Source of the DNA: Ornithinimicrobium murale | GTDB lineage: Bacteria > Actinomycetota > Actinomycetes > Actinomycetales > Dermatophilaceae | DNA length: 64,000 nt | NCBI RefSeq assembly: GCF_003352835.1 | Contig: NZ_QLVD01000019.1 | Span: 1-64,000 of the forward strand | Reading direction: 5' to 3' | Shown: positions 44,741 to 53,368 of the stretch, piece by piece | Position numbering within the stretch: position 1 is the stretch's first letter | Layout of the letters: every line of letters starts with the position of its first letter | Translations under genes and position numbers: made by a program | Notes under the pieces: generated by a model | Databases searched by the model: none | What the model saw: the letters and a program-made list of their open reading frames with translations, nothing else | What the model was told of the DNA's origin: nothing

Positions 44741-44948
44741 GCTCGATGATCGTGTGCTTGCGGCTGCACGCAGTCGGGCGCGCACGCGTCGCATTACCCT
44801 TGGTCAGGCGATCTCGGAGTTGGCGCTCAAGCGACATGAGATGGAGGAGGCCGCAGCCGTGTGGCCAGGAGACGGGGACTTCCCGAGGCTGCCCCGTGTA
44901 GAGGGTCATGTGATCACTGACGAGATGGTCGAGCGCGCCTTCACCTAG
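44712..44948 (+). CDS. VapB/RHH-type antitoxin-like protein (no toxin partner)
   Basis: A 78-residue protein whose core MRTTVELDDRVLAAARSRA is the ribbon-helix-helix antitoxin start, followed by ITLGQAISELALKRH. The tail (PRLPRVEGHVITDEMVERA) resembles VapB toxin-neutralising tails. ATG 44724 is an alternative start. It overlaps the SIP-like gene. No PIN toxin gene follows; the next gene is a lipoprotein. Confidence 0.75.
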   Translation: MSIGMRTTVELDDRVLAAARSRARTRRITLGQAISELALKRHEMEEAAAVWPGDGDFPRLPRVEGHVITDEMVERAFT

Positions 44949-45009
44949 CAGCCTGCAAACGCGTGGTGACTTCGTCACCTGCACCCATGGGCGTGGTGGT
45001 AGCGTCACC

Positions 45010-45063
45010 CGCCAGAAGGGGCTCCACCGCCAGAAGGGGCTCCACCGCCAGAAGGGGCTCCAC
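45010..45063. repeat. 18-bp tandem repeat, three perfect copies
   Basis: CGCCAGAAGGGGCTCCAC occurs three times in a row at 45010, 45028 and 45046. It ends 20 bases before the start of the lipoprotein gene at 45084. Unlike the other arrays its period is 18, not 32. Its position in the leader could affect transcription or translation of that gene. Confidence 0.9.
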
Positions 45064-45083
45064 CACGGGGAAGGGGTCACATC

Positions 45084-45734
45084 ATGAAACGGCTCTTGGC
45101 TCGCTTGGTTGCGGCAGCCACCTATGAACACGGGGTCCAAAAGGTCGGTGCGCGAGCCACCCATGTTTGTGTTGCGCTCGGGGTGAGCGGTGCCATCCTT
45201 GCCGGTTGTTCCGGCGAGGACTCCTCCACTGCGGAGCAGAGCCTCTCGCCTGAAATTTATGCGGCGTATCTGGAGCAGATCTCAAACATGTACGAGGTCG
45301 CAGATCCCCCGTCGGTCGATATCGTCCGGGTGGTCAATCCCGATGAACAGCTTGACCTTATCGCTGGGTGCATGCAAGAAGAGGGGTGGCCTGCGACAGC
45401 AGTCAAGGACGGCGGTTTGCAGTATCAGAACATCCCTGAGCAGAAGTCAGCCATAAACGAGTCGTTCTATGCCTGCTTTGCTCAGTATCCTCTTGCCGAG
45501 GAGTTCTTGGCAGTCGGCCCAGATCATTATGAAGAGTTGTATGACTACTTCGTGAATGAGGTGAAGCCGTGTCTTGAGGGTCAAGGTATTGCGATCAGTG
45601 ACCCGCCCAGTTTTGAGTCTTGGCTTGCCGTCGCTGAACAAGACGAAGGGAAGCATTGGGATCCGACGGTTGAAATACCTGACAGCGCTGACTTCCAGGC
45701 GCTTCAGGAGATCTGTCCACAAAACCCTCCGTGA
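45084..45734 (+). CDS. Lipoprotein of the four-cysteine family (member 2)
   Basis: A 216-residue predicted lipoprotein. It has a long n-region (~25 residues), a hydrophobic core and lipobox ILAGC (C42). The four conserved cysteines are in AGCMQEEGWPAT, YACFAQYP, KPCLEGQGI and EICPQNP, with PSFESW matching PSRESY and PSRETY of the relatives at 7126 and 50409. Many codons end in A or T, unlike the GC-ending codons of the flanking genes, which suggests transfer. Function unknown; monocistronic behind the 18-bp repeat. Confidence 0.82.
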   Translation: MKRLLARLVAAATYEHGVQKVGARATHVCVALGVSGAILAGCSGEDSSTAEQSLSPEIYAAYLEQISNMYEVADPPSVDIVRVVNPDEQLDLIAGCMQEEGWPATAVKDGGLQYQNIPEQKSAINESFYACFAQYPLAEEFLAVGPDHYEELYDYFVNEVKPCLEGQGIAISDPPSFESWLAVAEQDEGKHWDPTVEIPDSADFQALQEICPQNPP

Positions 45735-45916
45735 CGGTGTGCTTCGCTCGGCCGACTTCCCATCACGGAAGGGTCGACCTCATCGTCTACGGCCTGACGA
45801 GATCTGACCTGACGGATCCTGTGGCCCTCGCCGATTAGGCTGGGGGCGGCGCCCGGGACGGACCCGCCGGCCCAGGGCCCACGGCATACGGCTGATCGAC
45901 TGACGAGAGGGAGCGG

Positions 45917-47746
45917 ATGCTCGCCCTGTTCCGCACGGTGCGCGACCTGCTCGCTGTGCTCCCGGAGGGCACCCGACGCTTCTTCCTCGTCTTTGCCGTG
46001 CTGCAGAGCCTGCTCGCCATGCTCGACGTCGGTGCGATCGGGCTGCTGGCCATCGTGCTCGCCCCGATGTTGGCGGAAGGCACCGCGACGATCCCCGTGA
46101 TCGGCGTCGAGCTCACCGAGCCCCGCGAGTTCGCCATCGTGCTGCTGCTGGTGGGTGCCCTGATCGTCAGCAAGTCGGTCTTCGCCATCGGGCTGCAGTG
46201 GTGGGCCACCCGCCGGTTCGCCCGGTTCGAGCAGACCCTTGGCGCGCAACTGCTCGAGGCGACCTTCCGGGCCCCCTGGACCGAGCGGCTGCAGCGCAAC
46301 TCCACGGACATCGCGCGCTCGACCGACGTCGGCGTGGGGGCCACCGTGTCCGGCGTGCTGATCCCCTTCGCCCAGCTCTCCGGTGAGACCTTCACCTTCC
46401 TGGCCGTGATGATCGTGCTGGTCGTGGCGCAGCCGGTCCTGGCGCTCGCGGTCATCGTCTACTTCGGGTTGGTCGCCCTGCTGCTGTTCTCTGTGGTGCA
46501 CAAGCGTGCCGTCAAGGCCGGGATGGACAACCGGGAGTCCTCCCGCCGGGCAGTGCGCCTGGTGAGCGAGATGGTGCACTCCCTCAAGGAGATCACGCTG
46601 CGGGACAAGTCCGATGAGGTCGCCGAGATCGTCCTGCGGGTGCGCAGCCGTGCCTCGCGGGCGCGGGCCAACCAGAGCTTCCTGGGGGTGATCCCGCGCT
46701 ATGTCCTGGAGGCCGGGCTCGTCGGGGGCCTGGTCATCGGCGCGGTGATCGGCTACCTCCAGGCCCAGGCCACCGGGGACACCGACCCGGTGGCCGGTGC
46801 GCTCGCAGCCGTCGCGCTCTTCGGCGTCGCCGGCTTCCGACTGGTGCCCTCCCTCACCCGCTTCCAGACCATCATGGGGCAGACCGGAGCCAACATGCCC
46901 TACGCCCACGAGGTCATGGAGGAGATCGATCGCGGCCGACGCAACGCCGACGCGGCCGAGCACACCGGGCACGAACCACTGCCCGACGACGCCCGCACCC
47001 TGCGGGTGGAGCAGATCTCCTTCACCTATCCCGCGGCCGAGACACCCGCCGTGCGGGACGTGAGCCTGACCCTGCCGTTCGGTCAGACGCTGGCCCTGGT
47101 CGGTGCCTCCGGGTCCGGGAAGTCCACCCTCGTGGACCTGATCCTCGGGCTGCTGGAGCCGCAGAGCGGTCGGATCATGGTGGATGACTACCCCCTCACC
47201 GACGTGATGCGCGACTGGCGGTTGCGGGTCGGCTACGTGCCGCAGGAGGTGTCCCTCTTCGACTCCTCGGTGGCCCGCAACGTGGCGCTGAGCTGGAAGG
47301 ACGAGGAGGTCGACGAGGACCGGGTGAGGCGGGCGCTGGCCCGTGCCCAGCTGCTCGAGGTGATCGAGGCACGCCCCGGCGGCATCCACGGCACGGTGGG
47401 GGAGCGCGGTCTCAGCCTCTCCGGCGGGCAGCGGCAGCGTCTCGGGGTGGCCCGGGCTCTCTACAACGACCCCCTCGTGCTGGTCATGGACGAGGCCACC
47501 TCCGCCCTGGACACCTCGACCGAGGCCGCGGTGACCAGCGCGATCCGGGAGCTGCAGGGGCAGGTCTCGGTCATCGTCGTGGCGCACCGGCTGGCCACCA
47601 TCCGCCACAGCGACCAGGTGTGCTTCATGCGCGACGGTCAGATCCTGGCCTCCGGCACCTTCGACGAGGTCGTCGCTGCCGAGCCGGACTTCGCCGCCCA
47701 GGCAGCCCTGGCCGGCCTGACCAACCAGGAGGAGACCCGTGACTGA
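45917..47746 (+). CDS. ABC exporter, PglK-like (lipid-linked oligosaccharide flippase type)
   Basis: A 609-residue half-transporter with six membrane segments (residues ~20-300) and a C-terminal ATPase: Walker A GASGSGKST, signature LSGGQRQRLGVARAL, Walker B LVMDEATSALD. It resembles PglK/MsbA-type flippases found in glycan clusters. Eight-base overlap with a glycosyltransferase gene supports moving a lipid-linked glycan across the membrane. The GAGAGGGAG site precedes ATG. Confidence 0.87.
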   Translation: MLALFRTVRDLLAVLPEGTRRFFLVFAVLQSLLAMLDVGAIGLLAIVLAPMLAEGTATIPVIGVELTEPREFAIVLLLVGALIVSKSVFAIGLQWWATRRFARFEQTLGAQLLEATFRAPWTERLQRNSTDIARSTDVGVGATVSGVLIPFAQLSGETFTFLAVMIVLVVAQPVLALAVIVYFGLVALLLFSVVHKRAVKAGMDNRESSRRAVRLVSEMVHSLKEITLRDKSDEVAEIVLRVRSRASRARANQSFLGVIPRYVLEAGLVGGLVIGAVIGYLQAQATGDTDPVAGALAAVALFGVAGFRLVPSLTRFQTIMGQTGANMPYAHEVMEEIDRGRRNADAAEHTGHEPLPDDARTLRVEQISFTYPAAETPAVRDVSLTLPFGQTLALVGASGSGKSTLVDLILGLLEPQSGRIMVDDYPLTDVMRDWRLRVGYVPQEVSLFDSSVARNVALSWKDEEVDEDRVRRALARAQLLEVIEARPGGIHGTVGERGLSLSGGQRQRLGVARALYNDPLVLVMDEATSALDTSTEAAVTSAIRELQGQVSVIVVAHRLATIRHSDQVCFMRDGQILASGTFDEVVAAEPDFAAQAALAGLTNQEETRD

Positions 47747-49169
47747 CCTGCCCACGGTCGACGGTCGGGCGCCCCGCGTCGCGCTGCTGGTCTACAACGA
47801 CGCACACGCCGATGCCCGGGTGCTCAAGACGGCCGCCTCCCTGCGCTCGGCCGGGGCGCAGGTGCGCATCTTCGCGGTCGCACGGGCCAGGGCGGGGTAT
47901 GCCGAGGGCCCGGACAGCGTCGGCGACGCCATCCCCGTGCACCGGGCTCCGGAGTTCGAGCTGGTGCGCTATGCCCCGTGGGCGGTGAAGATCGCCCGTC
48001 GACTCCTGGGGCGTCAGGTCGCCCTGGAGCCCGAGGTCGCGACGACGCAACCCCCGGTCGCACCAGAGCCGGACCCACAGCCCCCCGCTGCGCGGTCACA
48101 GTCGACCCCACCCCCCGAGGCAGTCGTGCAGATCCCGACGCTGCCGGCCCGGCCGTCGGCGCGGGACCGGGTCCTGGTCGCGGCCAACGACCTGTGGCTG
48201 CGCGCGTTTCGCACCGCCAGCCTGGGGCTCTACTGGGCGGTGGCCGCGCGGGAGGCCGTGGCCTGGGGGCCGGACGTGGTCCATGCCAACGACGGCAACA
48301 CCCTGGCGCCCGCCTCCTGGATCGCTGCGCGGTCCGGCGCCCGGGTCATCTACGACGCCCACGAGCTGTGGCGGCACCGCAATGTCCGGCCGGATCGTCC
48401 CGTTGCTCCGCTGGTGGAGGGGCTGATCGAGTCCGCCGTCATCCGGCGCGCCGACGGCGTCATCACGGTGAGCCCCTCGATCGTCACCTGGCTGCAGGAC
48501 ATGTATGACCTGCCCGAGGCGCCGACGCTGGTGCGCAACATCCCCAGCGGCGCCGGCGGGCCGGTCGATCCCAGCCATGGCCGGTTGCGCGAGCTGGCGG
48601 GACTGGGGCCCCAGGACCAGGTGGTCGCCTACGGCGGGCGCATCACGACCTCGCGGGGGATCGAGGAGACGCTCGAGGCGATGGCGCTGCTCCCAGGCAC
48701 CGTGCACTTCGTGCTGCTCGGCTACGGCGAGCCCGACTACCTGGCGGTCCTGCACCGGCAGATCGACGCGCTCGGGCTGCACGACCGGGTGCACTTCGTC
48801 GGCAAGGTCCCGCCGGCCGAGGTCGCCACGGCCCTGGCCGACGCCGACCTGTCCGTGGTCTACGTGCGACCGGTCTGCCTGTCCTATCGGTTCAGCCTGC
48901 CCAACAAGCTGTTCGAGTCGATCCACGGTGGGCTCCCGATCGCCGCCGCCGACCTGCCCGACACGGCCGCCCTGGTGCGTGAGCACGGGGTGGGAGAGAT
49001 CTTCGACGCGCAGAGCTCGCAGGACATGGCCGACACGATCAGCACGATCCTGGCCGACCCGGAGCACTACCGCGCCGCTGCCCGCCGGGCCGCGACAACA
49101 CTCACCTGGGAGCACGAGGAGTCCGAGCTGCTGGCCCTCTATGCGCGGGTCCTCGGTCGGAGGCGCTGA
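47739..49169 (+). CDS. Glycosyltransferase family 4
   Basis: A 476-residue GT-B enzyme. N-terminal NDAHADARVLKTAASL is followed by an unusual Pro/Gln-rich insertion (residues ~100-140), then DVVHANDGNTLA, VVAYGGRITTSRGIEETL and a donor site with CLSYRFSLPNKLFESIHGG. GTG start overlaps the ABC exporter gene by eight bases. Confidence 0.87.
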   Translation: MTDLPTVDGRAPRVALLVYNDAHADARVLKTAASLRSAGAQVRIFAVARARAGYAEGPDSVGDAIPVHRAPEFELVRYAPWAVKIARRLLGRQVALEPEVATTQPPVAPEPDPQPPAARSQSTPPPEAVVQIPTLPARPSARDRVLVAANDLWLRAFRTASLGLYWAVAAREAVAWGPDVVHANDGNTLAPASWIAARSGARVIYDAHELWRHRNVRPDRPVAPLVEGLIESAVIRRADGVITVSPSIVTWLQDMYDLPEAPTLVRNIPSGAGGPVDPSHGRLRELAGLGPQDQVVAYGGRITTSRGIEETLEAMALLPGTVHFVLLGYGEPDYLAVLHRQIDALGLHDRVHFVGKVPPAEVATALADADLSVVYVRPVCLSYRFSLPNKLFESIHGGLPIAAADLPDTAALVREHGVGEIFDAQSSQDMADTISTILADPEHYRAAARRAATTLTWEHEESELLALYARVLGRRR

Positions 49170-50305
49170 TGATCCAGCGTCCCAGCCTGCTGATCATCAG
49201 CCTGAGCACCCTGGTCGCCGACGCCCGGGTGCTCCGGCAGATCCGGCTGTTCGCCGACCGCTACGCCGTGACCACCGTCGGCTACGGGCCGGCCCCCGAC
49301 GGGGTGGTCGACCACGTCCAGGTCCCCGACGAGATCATCTCCTGGCACAAGGACCGCCGGTTGCTCATCCTGCGCCGTTACCAGGCGGCATACGACACGG
49401 CGCCGGTGATCCGGCACCTGACCCCCCGCCTCGAGCCCGGCCGGTGGGACGTGGTCCTGGCCAACGACGTCGACGCTGTGCCGCTCGCCGTGACCCTGCG
49501 ACCACGGGGTGGGGTGCACGCCGACCTGCACGAGTACGCCTCCCGCCAGAACGAGGAGTCCCGCCGCTGGCGATGGTTCGTGGCACCGTTCCGGCGCTGG
49601 CTGGTGCGCACCTGGGTGACCCGGGCCGACTCGGTCACCACGGTGGGGTCCATCCTGGCGGAGGAGTACCGGCGGGAGTTCGGCCTCCAGGCCGGAGTGG
49701 TCCCCAACGCCGCGCCGTATGCCGATCGCTCACCGACCCCGGTCGGCGACCCGCTCCGCCTGGTCCACTCCGGGGCGGCCCGTCGCAACCGCAGCCTCGG
49801 GGTGATGCTCGACGCGGTCCGGCTCACCGAGCGTCCCGTCACGCTGGATCTCTACCTGGTGCCCAACGACCCGGCCTACCTGGCCGAGCTCCAGCAGGAG
49901 GCCGCCGACCTGCCGCAGGTGCGGTTCAACGACCCGGTGACACCGGACGAGCTGGTGGCGCGGCTCGGTGCCTGCGACGTCGGGGTCTTCGTGCTGCCGC
50001 CGCTGACCTTCAACTACCTCAACACCCTGCCCAACAAGTTCTTCGACTTCGTCCAGGCCCGACTGGGGATCGTCGTGGGACCCAGTCCCGAGATGGCGGG
50101 CCTGGTCCGCGAGCACGGGCTCGGGGTGGTGACTCCCGACTTCACGGCCGAGGGGCTCGCGCAGGCGCTCGATGCCCTCACGCCGGAGTCCGTGGCGAGC
50201 TACAAGGAGGCCAGCCACGCCGTTGCGCGCGAGCTCTCGGCGGAGGAGCAGATCAAGGGCTGGGCCGCCGCCGTGGACGCGCTCAACACACGGGCACGCC
50301 GCTGA
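49169..50305 (+). CDS. Glycosyltransferase (GT4-like)
   Basis: A 378-residue GT-B protein sharing the opening LSTLVADARVLRQIRLFADRY and the donor-site stretch FNYLNTLPNKFFDFVQARLG with the preceding gene, so the two look like divergent paralogues. It begins on the last base of the upstream stop (TGATG). Donor and acceptor unknown. Confidence 0.85.
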   Translation: MIQRPSLLIISLSTLVADARVLRQIRLFADRYAVTTVGYGPAPDGVVDHVQVPDEIISWHKDRRLLILRRYQAAYDTAPVIRHLTPRLEPGRWDVVLANDVDAVPLAVTLRPRGGVHADLHEYASRQNEESRRWRWFVAPFRRWLVRTWVTRADSVTTVGSILAEEYRREFGLQAGVVPNAAPYADRSPTPVGDPLRLVHSGAARRNRSLGVMLDAVRLTERPVTLDLYLVPNDPAYLAELQQEAADLPQVRFNDPVTPDELVARLGACDVGVFVLPPLTFNYLNTLPNKFFDFVQARLGIVVGPSPEMAGLVREHGLGVVTPDFTAEGLAQALDALTPESVASYKEASHAVARELSAEEQIKGWAAAVDALNTRARR

Positions 50306-50408
50306 CGAGAGGCTCAGATCCATGGTCGTGGCTGAGCGCACCTGCGACCATTGAAGTCCGCTCTGGGTTATGGCACCGTGAAAGGCACCCACCGGCAATG
50401 GGGCTGGT

Positions 50409-50990
50409 GTGGAATGGCGGAGGGTGATTCTGGGACTTATGGCTCCTGCACACAGGTGTGATTTCTGGGTAAAAGTGGTTACGTCGATCCTCGTTCTTGG
50501 CGTTACGGCGGGATGTGGGACCTCATCCAGCACGGATGACGCTTCGACCTCGACTCGGTTCGACCGGCAGGCTTATGCGGAGAAAGCGCACGCCTTCCAG
50601 AAGGCTGAGGCGGAGTGCTTGACCGACTTGGGCTACCCGGCCTCCGTGCAGCCCGAGGATCGCGGTCTAACTCCGCTCAAGGTCGAGCATCATGGCCGGA
50701 TCCAGGAGATGAGGAAAGCCCGCGAGACCTGCGCAGAGCGGCTAGGGGGGAGGCCTACGGCACCGCCACCTGGTGCGGACGAACTCAGCAAGTTCTATGA
50801 CCTTGAGATCGAGGCCTATGAGTGCCTAGTTGCGCATGGCTACACCCCGGAGCTGCCGCCGAGTCGCGAAACGTATGTCAGCTCCTACTTTGCCGAGGCA
50901 GGTGGGCCCTGGTCCGCGCACCGCGTCGATGGAAAGTTCCTTCCCGTGACGGAGTGTCCAGAAGCACGCCCGGAGGACATCGAGTGGTGA
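50409..50990 (+). CDS. Lipoprotein of the four-cysteine family (member 3)
   Basis: A 193-residue predicted lipoprotein with lipobox GVTAGC (C36), a short Ser/Thr-rich linker and the family cysteines in AECLTDLGYPAS, ETCAERL, YECLVAHGY and TECPE, plus PSRETY. The start is uncertain: GTG 50409, GTG 50424 and later codons near 50475 are all in frame, none with ideal spacing. It converges on the epimerase gene, with 18 bases between stops. Base use is less GC-rich than its neighbours. Confidence 0.78.
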   Translation: MEWRRVILGLMAPAHRCDFWVKVVTSILVLGVTAGCGTSSSTDDASTSTRFDRQAYAEKAHAFQKAEAECLTDLGYPASVQPEDRGLTPLKVEHHGRIQEMRKARETCAERLGGRPTAPPPGADELSKFYDLEIEAYECLVAHGYTPELPPSRETYVSSYFAEAGGPWSAHRVDGKFLPVTECPEARPEDIEW

Positions 50991-51008
50991 CCAAGTTGGC
51001 CGCTTCCG

Positions 51009-52064
51009 TCAGTCGCTGAGAGCGTCGAGCACCGCTGCCGCGGCGTGCCCTGTCCCGTAGGGTGCGTCCTCGGTCGGCTCGGGCGCCGGACGGCTCGCGG
51101 CGGTCGCCACGGCCGGGCCGGGCTCGACCAGCACGTTCCAGCCCAGCTCGACCGTCTCCACCCACTCGGTCTCGGTGCGCACCGTCGTGCACGGGGTCCG
51201 CAGCACGAACGCCTCCTTCTGTAGGCCCCCGGAGTCGGTGATGACCCCGCGAGCAGCATCGACCGCGGCCACCAGGTCCGGATAGGCCAGCGGGTCCCGT
51301 GTCGTCAGCGAGCCGCCGTCGAGGTCCAGGCCCTGCTCGGCCGCCTTGACGCGGAGCCGCGGGTGGGCCAGCAGGACCACGGGATGGTCCACATCCTGCA
51401 GCGCGGCGATGATGGCCGACAGGCGTGCGGGTTCGTCCGTGTTCTCCGCCCGGTGGATCGTGGCCACGGAGAACCCACCAGATGTCAGGCTGAGCCGCTC
51501 CAGCAGCGCGCCGGTGTCGGCCAGGCGCTCGCGGACCAGCATCAGCACATCGACCATGACGTCCCCGACCAGCACGGAGCGTTCAGCCAACCCCTCGGAG
51601 GCGAGGTGCTCCATCGCCACCAGCGTCGGTGCGAGCAGCAGGTCGGCCGCGTGATCGGTCAGCACCCGGTTGTGCTCCTCGGGCATGCGGCGGTTGAACG
51701 AGCGCAGCCCGGCCTCCAGGTGCGCGACCGGCAGGTGCAGCTTCACAGCGGACAGTGCCCCGGCCAGCGTGGAGTTGGTGTCGCCGTAGACCAGCACCCA
51801 GTCCGGCCGGTGCTCGTCGAGCACCGCGTCCATCGCGCCGAGAATTGCGCCGGTCTGCTGCCCGTGCGTGCCGGACCCCACGCCCAGGTGCACGTCCGGG
51901 TCCGGGATGCCCAGGTCGCTGAAGAAGACGTCGGACAGCATCGGGTCGTAGTGCTGCCCGGTGTGCACGATCACGTGCTCCACCCCGCGTCGCCGGCACT
52001 CGTCGGCCACGGGTGCGAGCTTGACGAACTGCGGGCGGGCACCGACGACACTGAGGATCTTCAC
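51009..52064 (-). CDS. UDP-GlcNAc 2-epimerase family enzyme (WecB/WbpI-like)
   Basis: A 351-residue non-hydrolysing 2-epimerase from GTG 52064 (GTG 52073 is also possible). SVVGARPQFVKLAPV, HTGQHYDPMLSDVFF, LEAGLRSFNRRMPEEHNR and DSGGLQKEA are in family order. The closest patterns are WecB and WbpI, which interconvert gluco and manno forms of UDP-N-acetyl sugars; WbpI uses UDP-2,3-diacetamido-glucuronate. The other four enzyme types of that route are in this window, so the WbpI reaction is plausible. The frame runs on upstream only through a 32-bp repeat. Confidence 0.87.
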   Translation of the reverse strand: MKILSVVGARPQFVKLAPVADECRRRGVEHVIVHTGQHYDPMLSDVFFSDLGIPDPDVHLGVGSGTHGQQTGAILGAMDAVLDEHRPDWVLVYGDTNSTLAGALSAVKLHLPVAHLEAGLRSFNRRMPEEHNRVLTDHAADLLLAPTLVAMEHLASEGLAERSVLVGDVMVDVLMLVRERLADTGALLERLSLTSGGFSVATIHRAENTDEPARLSAIIAALQDVDHPVVLLAHPRLRVKAAEQGLDLDGGSLTTRDPLAYPDLVAAVDAARGVITDSGGLQKEAFVLRTPCTTVRTETEWVETVELGWNVLVEPGPAVATAASRPAPEPTEDAPYGTGHAAAAVLDALSD

Positions 52065-52108
52065 GACGCCCACCCTACGGTTGGCCCGGACCGGCGGTGC
52101 CCGTTCGC

Positions 52109-52226
52109 CACCCGGTGCGCTCGGTGGGGTGGATTCACACCACGCGGTGCGCTCGGTGGGGTGGATTCTCACCACGCGGTGCGCTCGGTGGGGTGGATTC
52201 TCGCCACGCGGTGCGCTCGGTGGGGG
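52109..52226. repeat. 32-bp tandem repeat array, 3.7 copies
   Basis: Copies start at about 52109, 52141, 52173 and 52205 (partial), all 32 bases apart, each with CGGTGCGCTCGGTGGGG followed by TGGATTC. The unit is nearly the same as in the array at 13931-14024. It occupies the divergent gap between the epimerase and a GT4 gene, where promoters for both should lie, and creates spurious N-terminal extensions in both frames. Confidence 0.9.
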
Positions 52227-52258
52227 AGGGGTGCGGCGGGCCGGATAGTTTGGACGCC

Positions 52259-53368
52259 ATGCGCATCCTCGCCGTCACCACCTGGCTCCCGACGCCGGGC
52301 AGCCCGTCCACCGGCGCCTTCGTGGTCCGGGACGCGCAGGCCATCGCCGGGTTGGGCCACGACGTGCGCCTGGTGCACCTGGTCCCACCGGCGCAGTATG
52401 CCGAGGGCCTGGTCGAACGGGACACGATCGGGGGTCTCCCGGTCACCCGGGTGCCGATGGGCACCAACGACCCGCTGCAGATCGCGCGGGCGGGCCGGGA
52501 ACTGCGGGGGATGGCGCAGCACGCCGACCTGGTGCACACGATGGCCTTCTCCAGCCTGCTGCCACTGGCAGTCCGGCGGCCCGGTGCGCCCTGGGTGCAC
52601 ACCGAGCACTGGTCCGGCCTGACTGCCCCGCAGACGCTGCCGGCCTCGTGGCAGCGGATGCTCCCCGTGCTCAAGCGCCTGCTCGCCCGGCCGGACGTGG
52701 CCACGGCGGTCTGCGACTACCTGGCCGCGCCGATCCGGGAGGTGCGCGGACCCAAGCTCACCACCGTCGTGCCGTGCATCGTCCCGGTCCCCGACCCGGT
52801 GCCGGCCCGCTCCGCCGACGACAGCAGGTTGCGCCTGGTCTCGGTCGGCGGTCTGATCGAGCGCAAGGACCCGCTGCTGGCGGTCGACGTCGTCACCGAG
52901 CTGCTGCTCCGCGGCCACGACGTCAGGCTCACCCTCGTCGGCCAGGGACCCCTGGAGGAGCAGGTCCGGGAGCGGGCCCGGGCCCTGGACATCTCCGACC
53001 GGGTCCGCCTCACCGGCCCCCTGGACCGCGATGGTGTGCTCGACCAGCTCTCCCGTGCGCACCTGTTCCTCGGGCCCACCCGCGGCGACAACTTCTTCGT
53101 CTCCTGCGCCGAGGCCCTCGTGGCCGGCCGCCCGGTCGTGGTCGGCTCGACCGGGGGGCAGGGGGAGTACATCGACCCGTCCGTCGGGCAGACCGTCCCC
53201 ACCCAGTCCGCCAGGGCCTACGCGGACGCGGTCGAGTCGGTCCTGGAGCGCACCAAGGGGCTCACCGCCCAGCAGATCTCCGACACCGTCGGCCAGCGCT
53301 TCTCGGTGGCGTCGGTCGCCGCCGGCTACCAGGACGCCTACGACCGGGCGGGGCACGGGCGCCGATGA
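52259..53368 (+). CDS. Glycosyltransferase family 4
   Basis: A 369-residue GT-B enzyme from ATG 52259. ILAVTTWLPTPGSPSTGAFV is the typical start; later come LRLVSVGGLIERKDPLLAVD and GPTRGDNFFVSCAEALVAGRPVV, the donor-sugar site. The start was placed after the repeat array because the earlier frame translates only repeat sequence. Four-base overlap with the next transferase. Confidence 0.88.
   Translation: MRILAVTTWLPTPGSPSTGAFVVRDAQAIAGLGHDVRLVHLVPPAQYAEGLVERDTIGGLPVTRVPMGTNDPLQIARAGRELRGMAQHADLVHTMAFSSLLPLAVRRPGAPWVHTEHWSGLTAPQTLPASWQRMLPVLKRLLARPDVATAVCDYLAAPIREVRGPKLTTVVPCIVPVPDPVPARSADDSRLRLVSVGGLIERKDPLLAVDVVTELLLRGHDVRLTLVGQGPLEEQVRERARALDISDRVRLTGPLDRDGVLDQLSRAHLFLGPTRGDNFFVSCAEALVAGRPVVVGSTGGQGEYIDPSVGQTVPTQSARAYADAVESVLERTKGLTAQQISDTVGQRFSVASVAAGYQDAYDRAGHGRR

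Noticed and set aside
51009..52175. Longer epimerase starting at 52175, and longer GT4 starting at 52097
   Set aside because: The extra residues on both sides are translations of the 32-bp repeat (RCARWGG/RSVGW patterns), so starts after the array were chosen.
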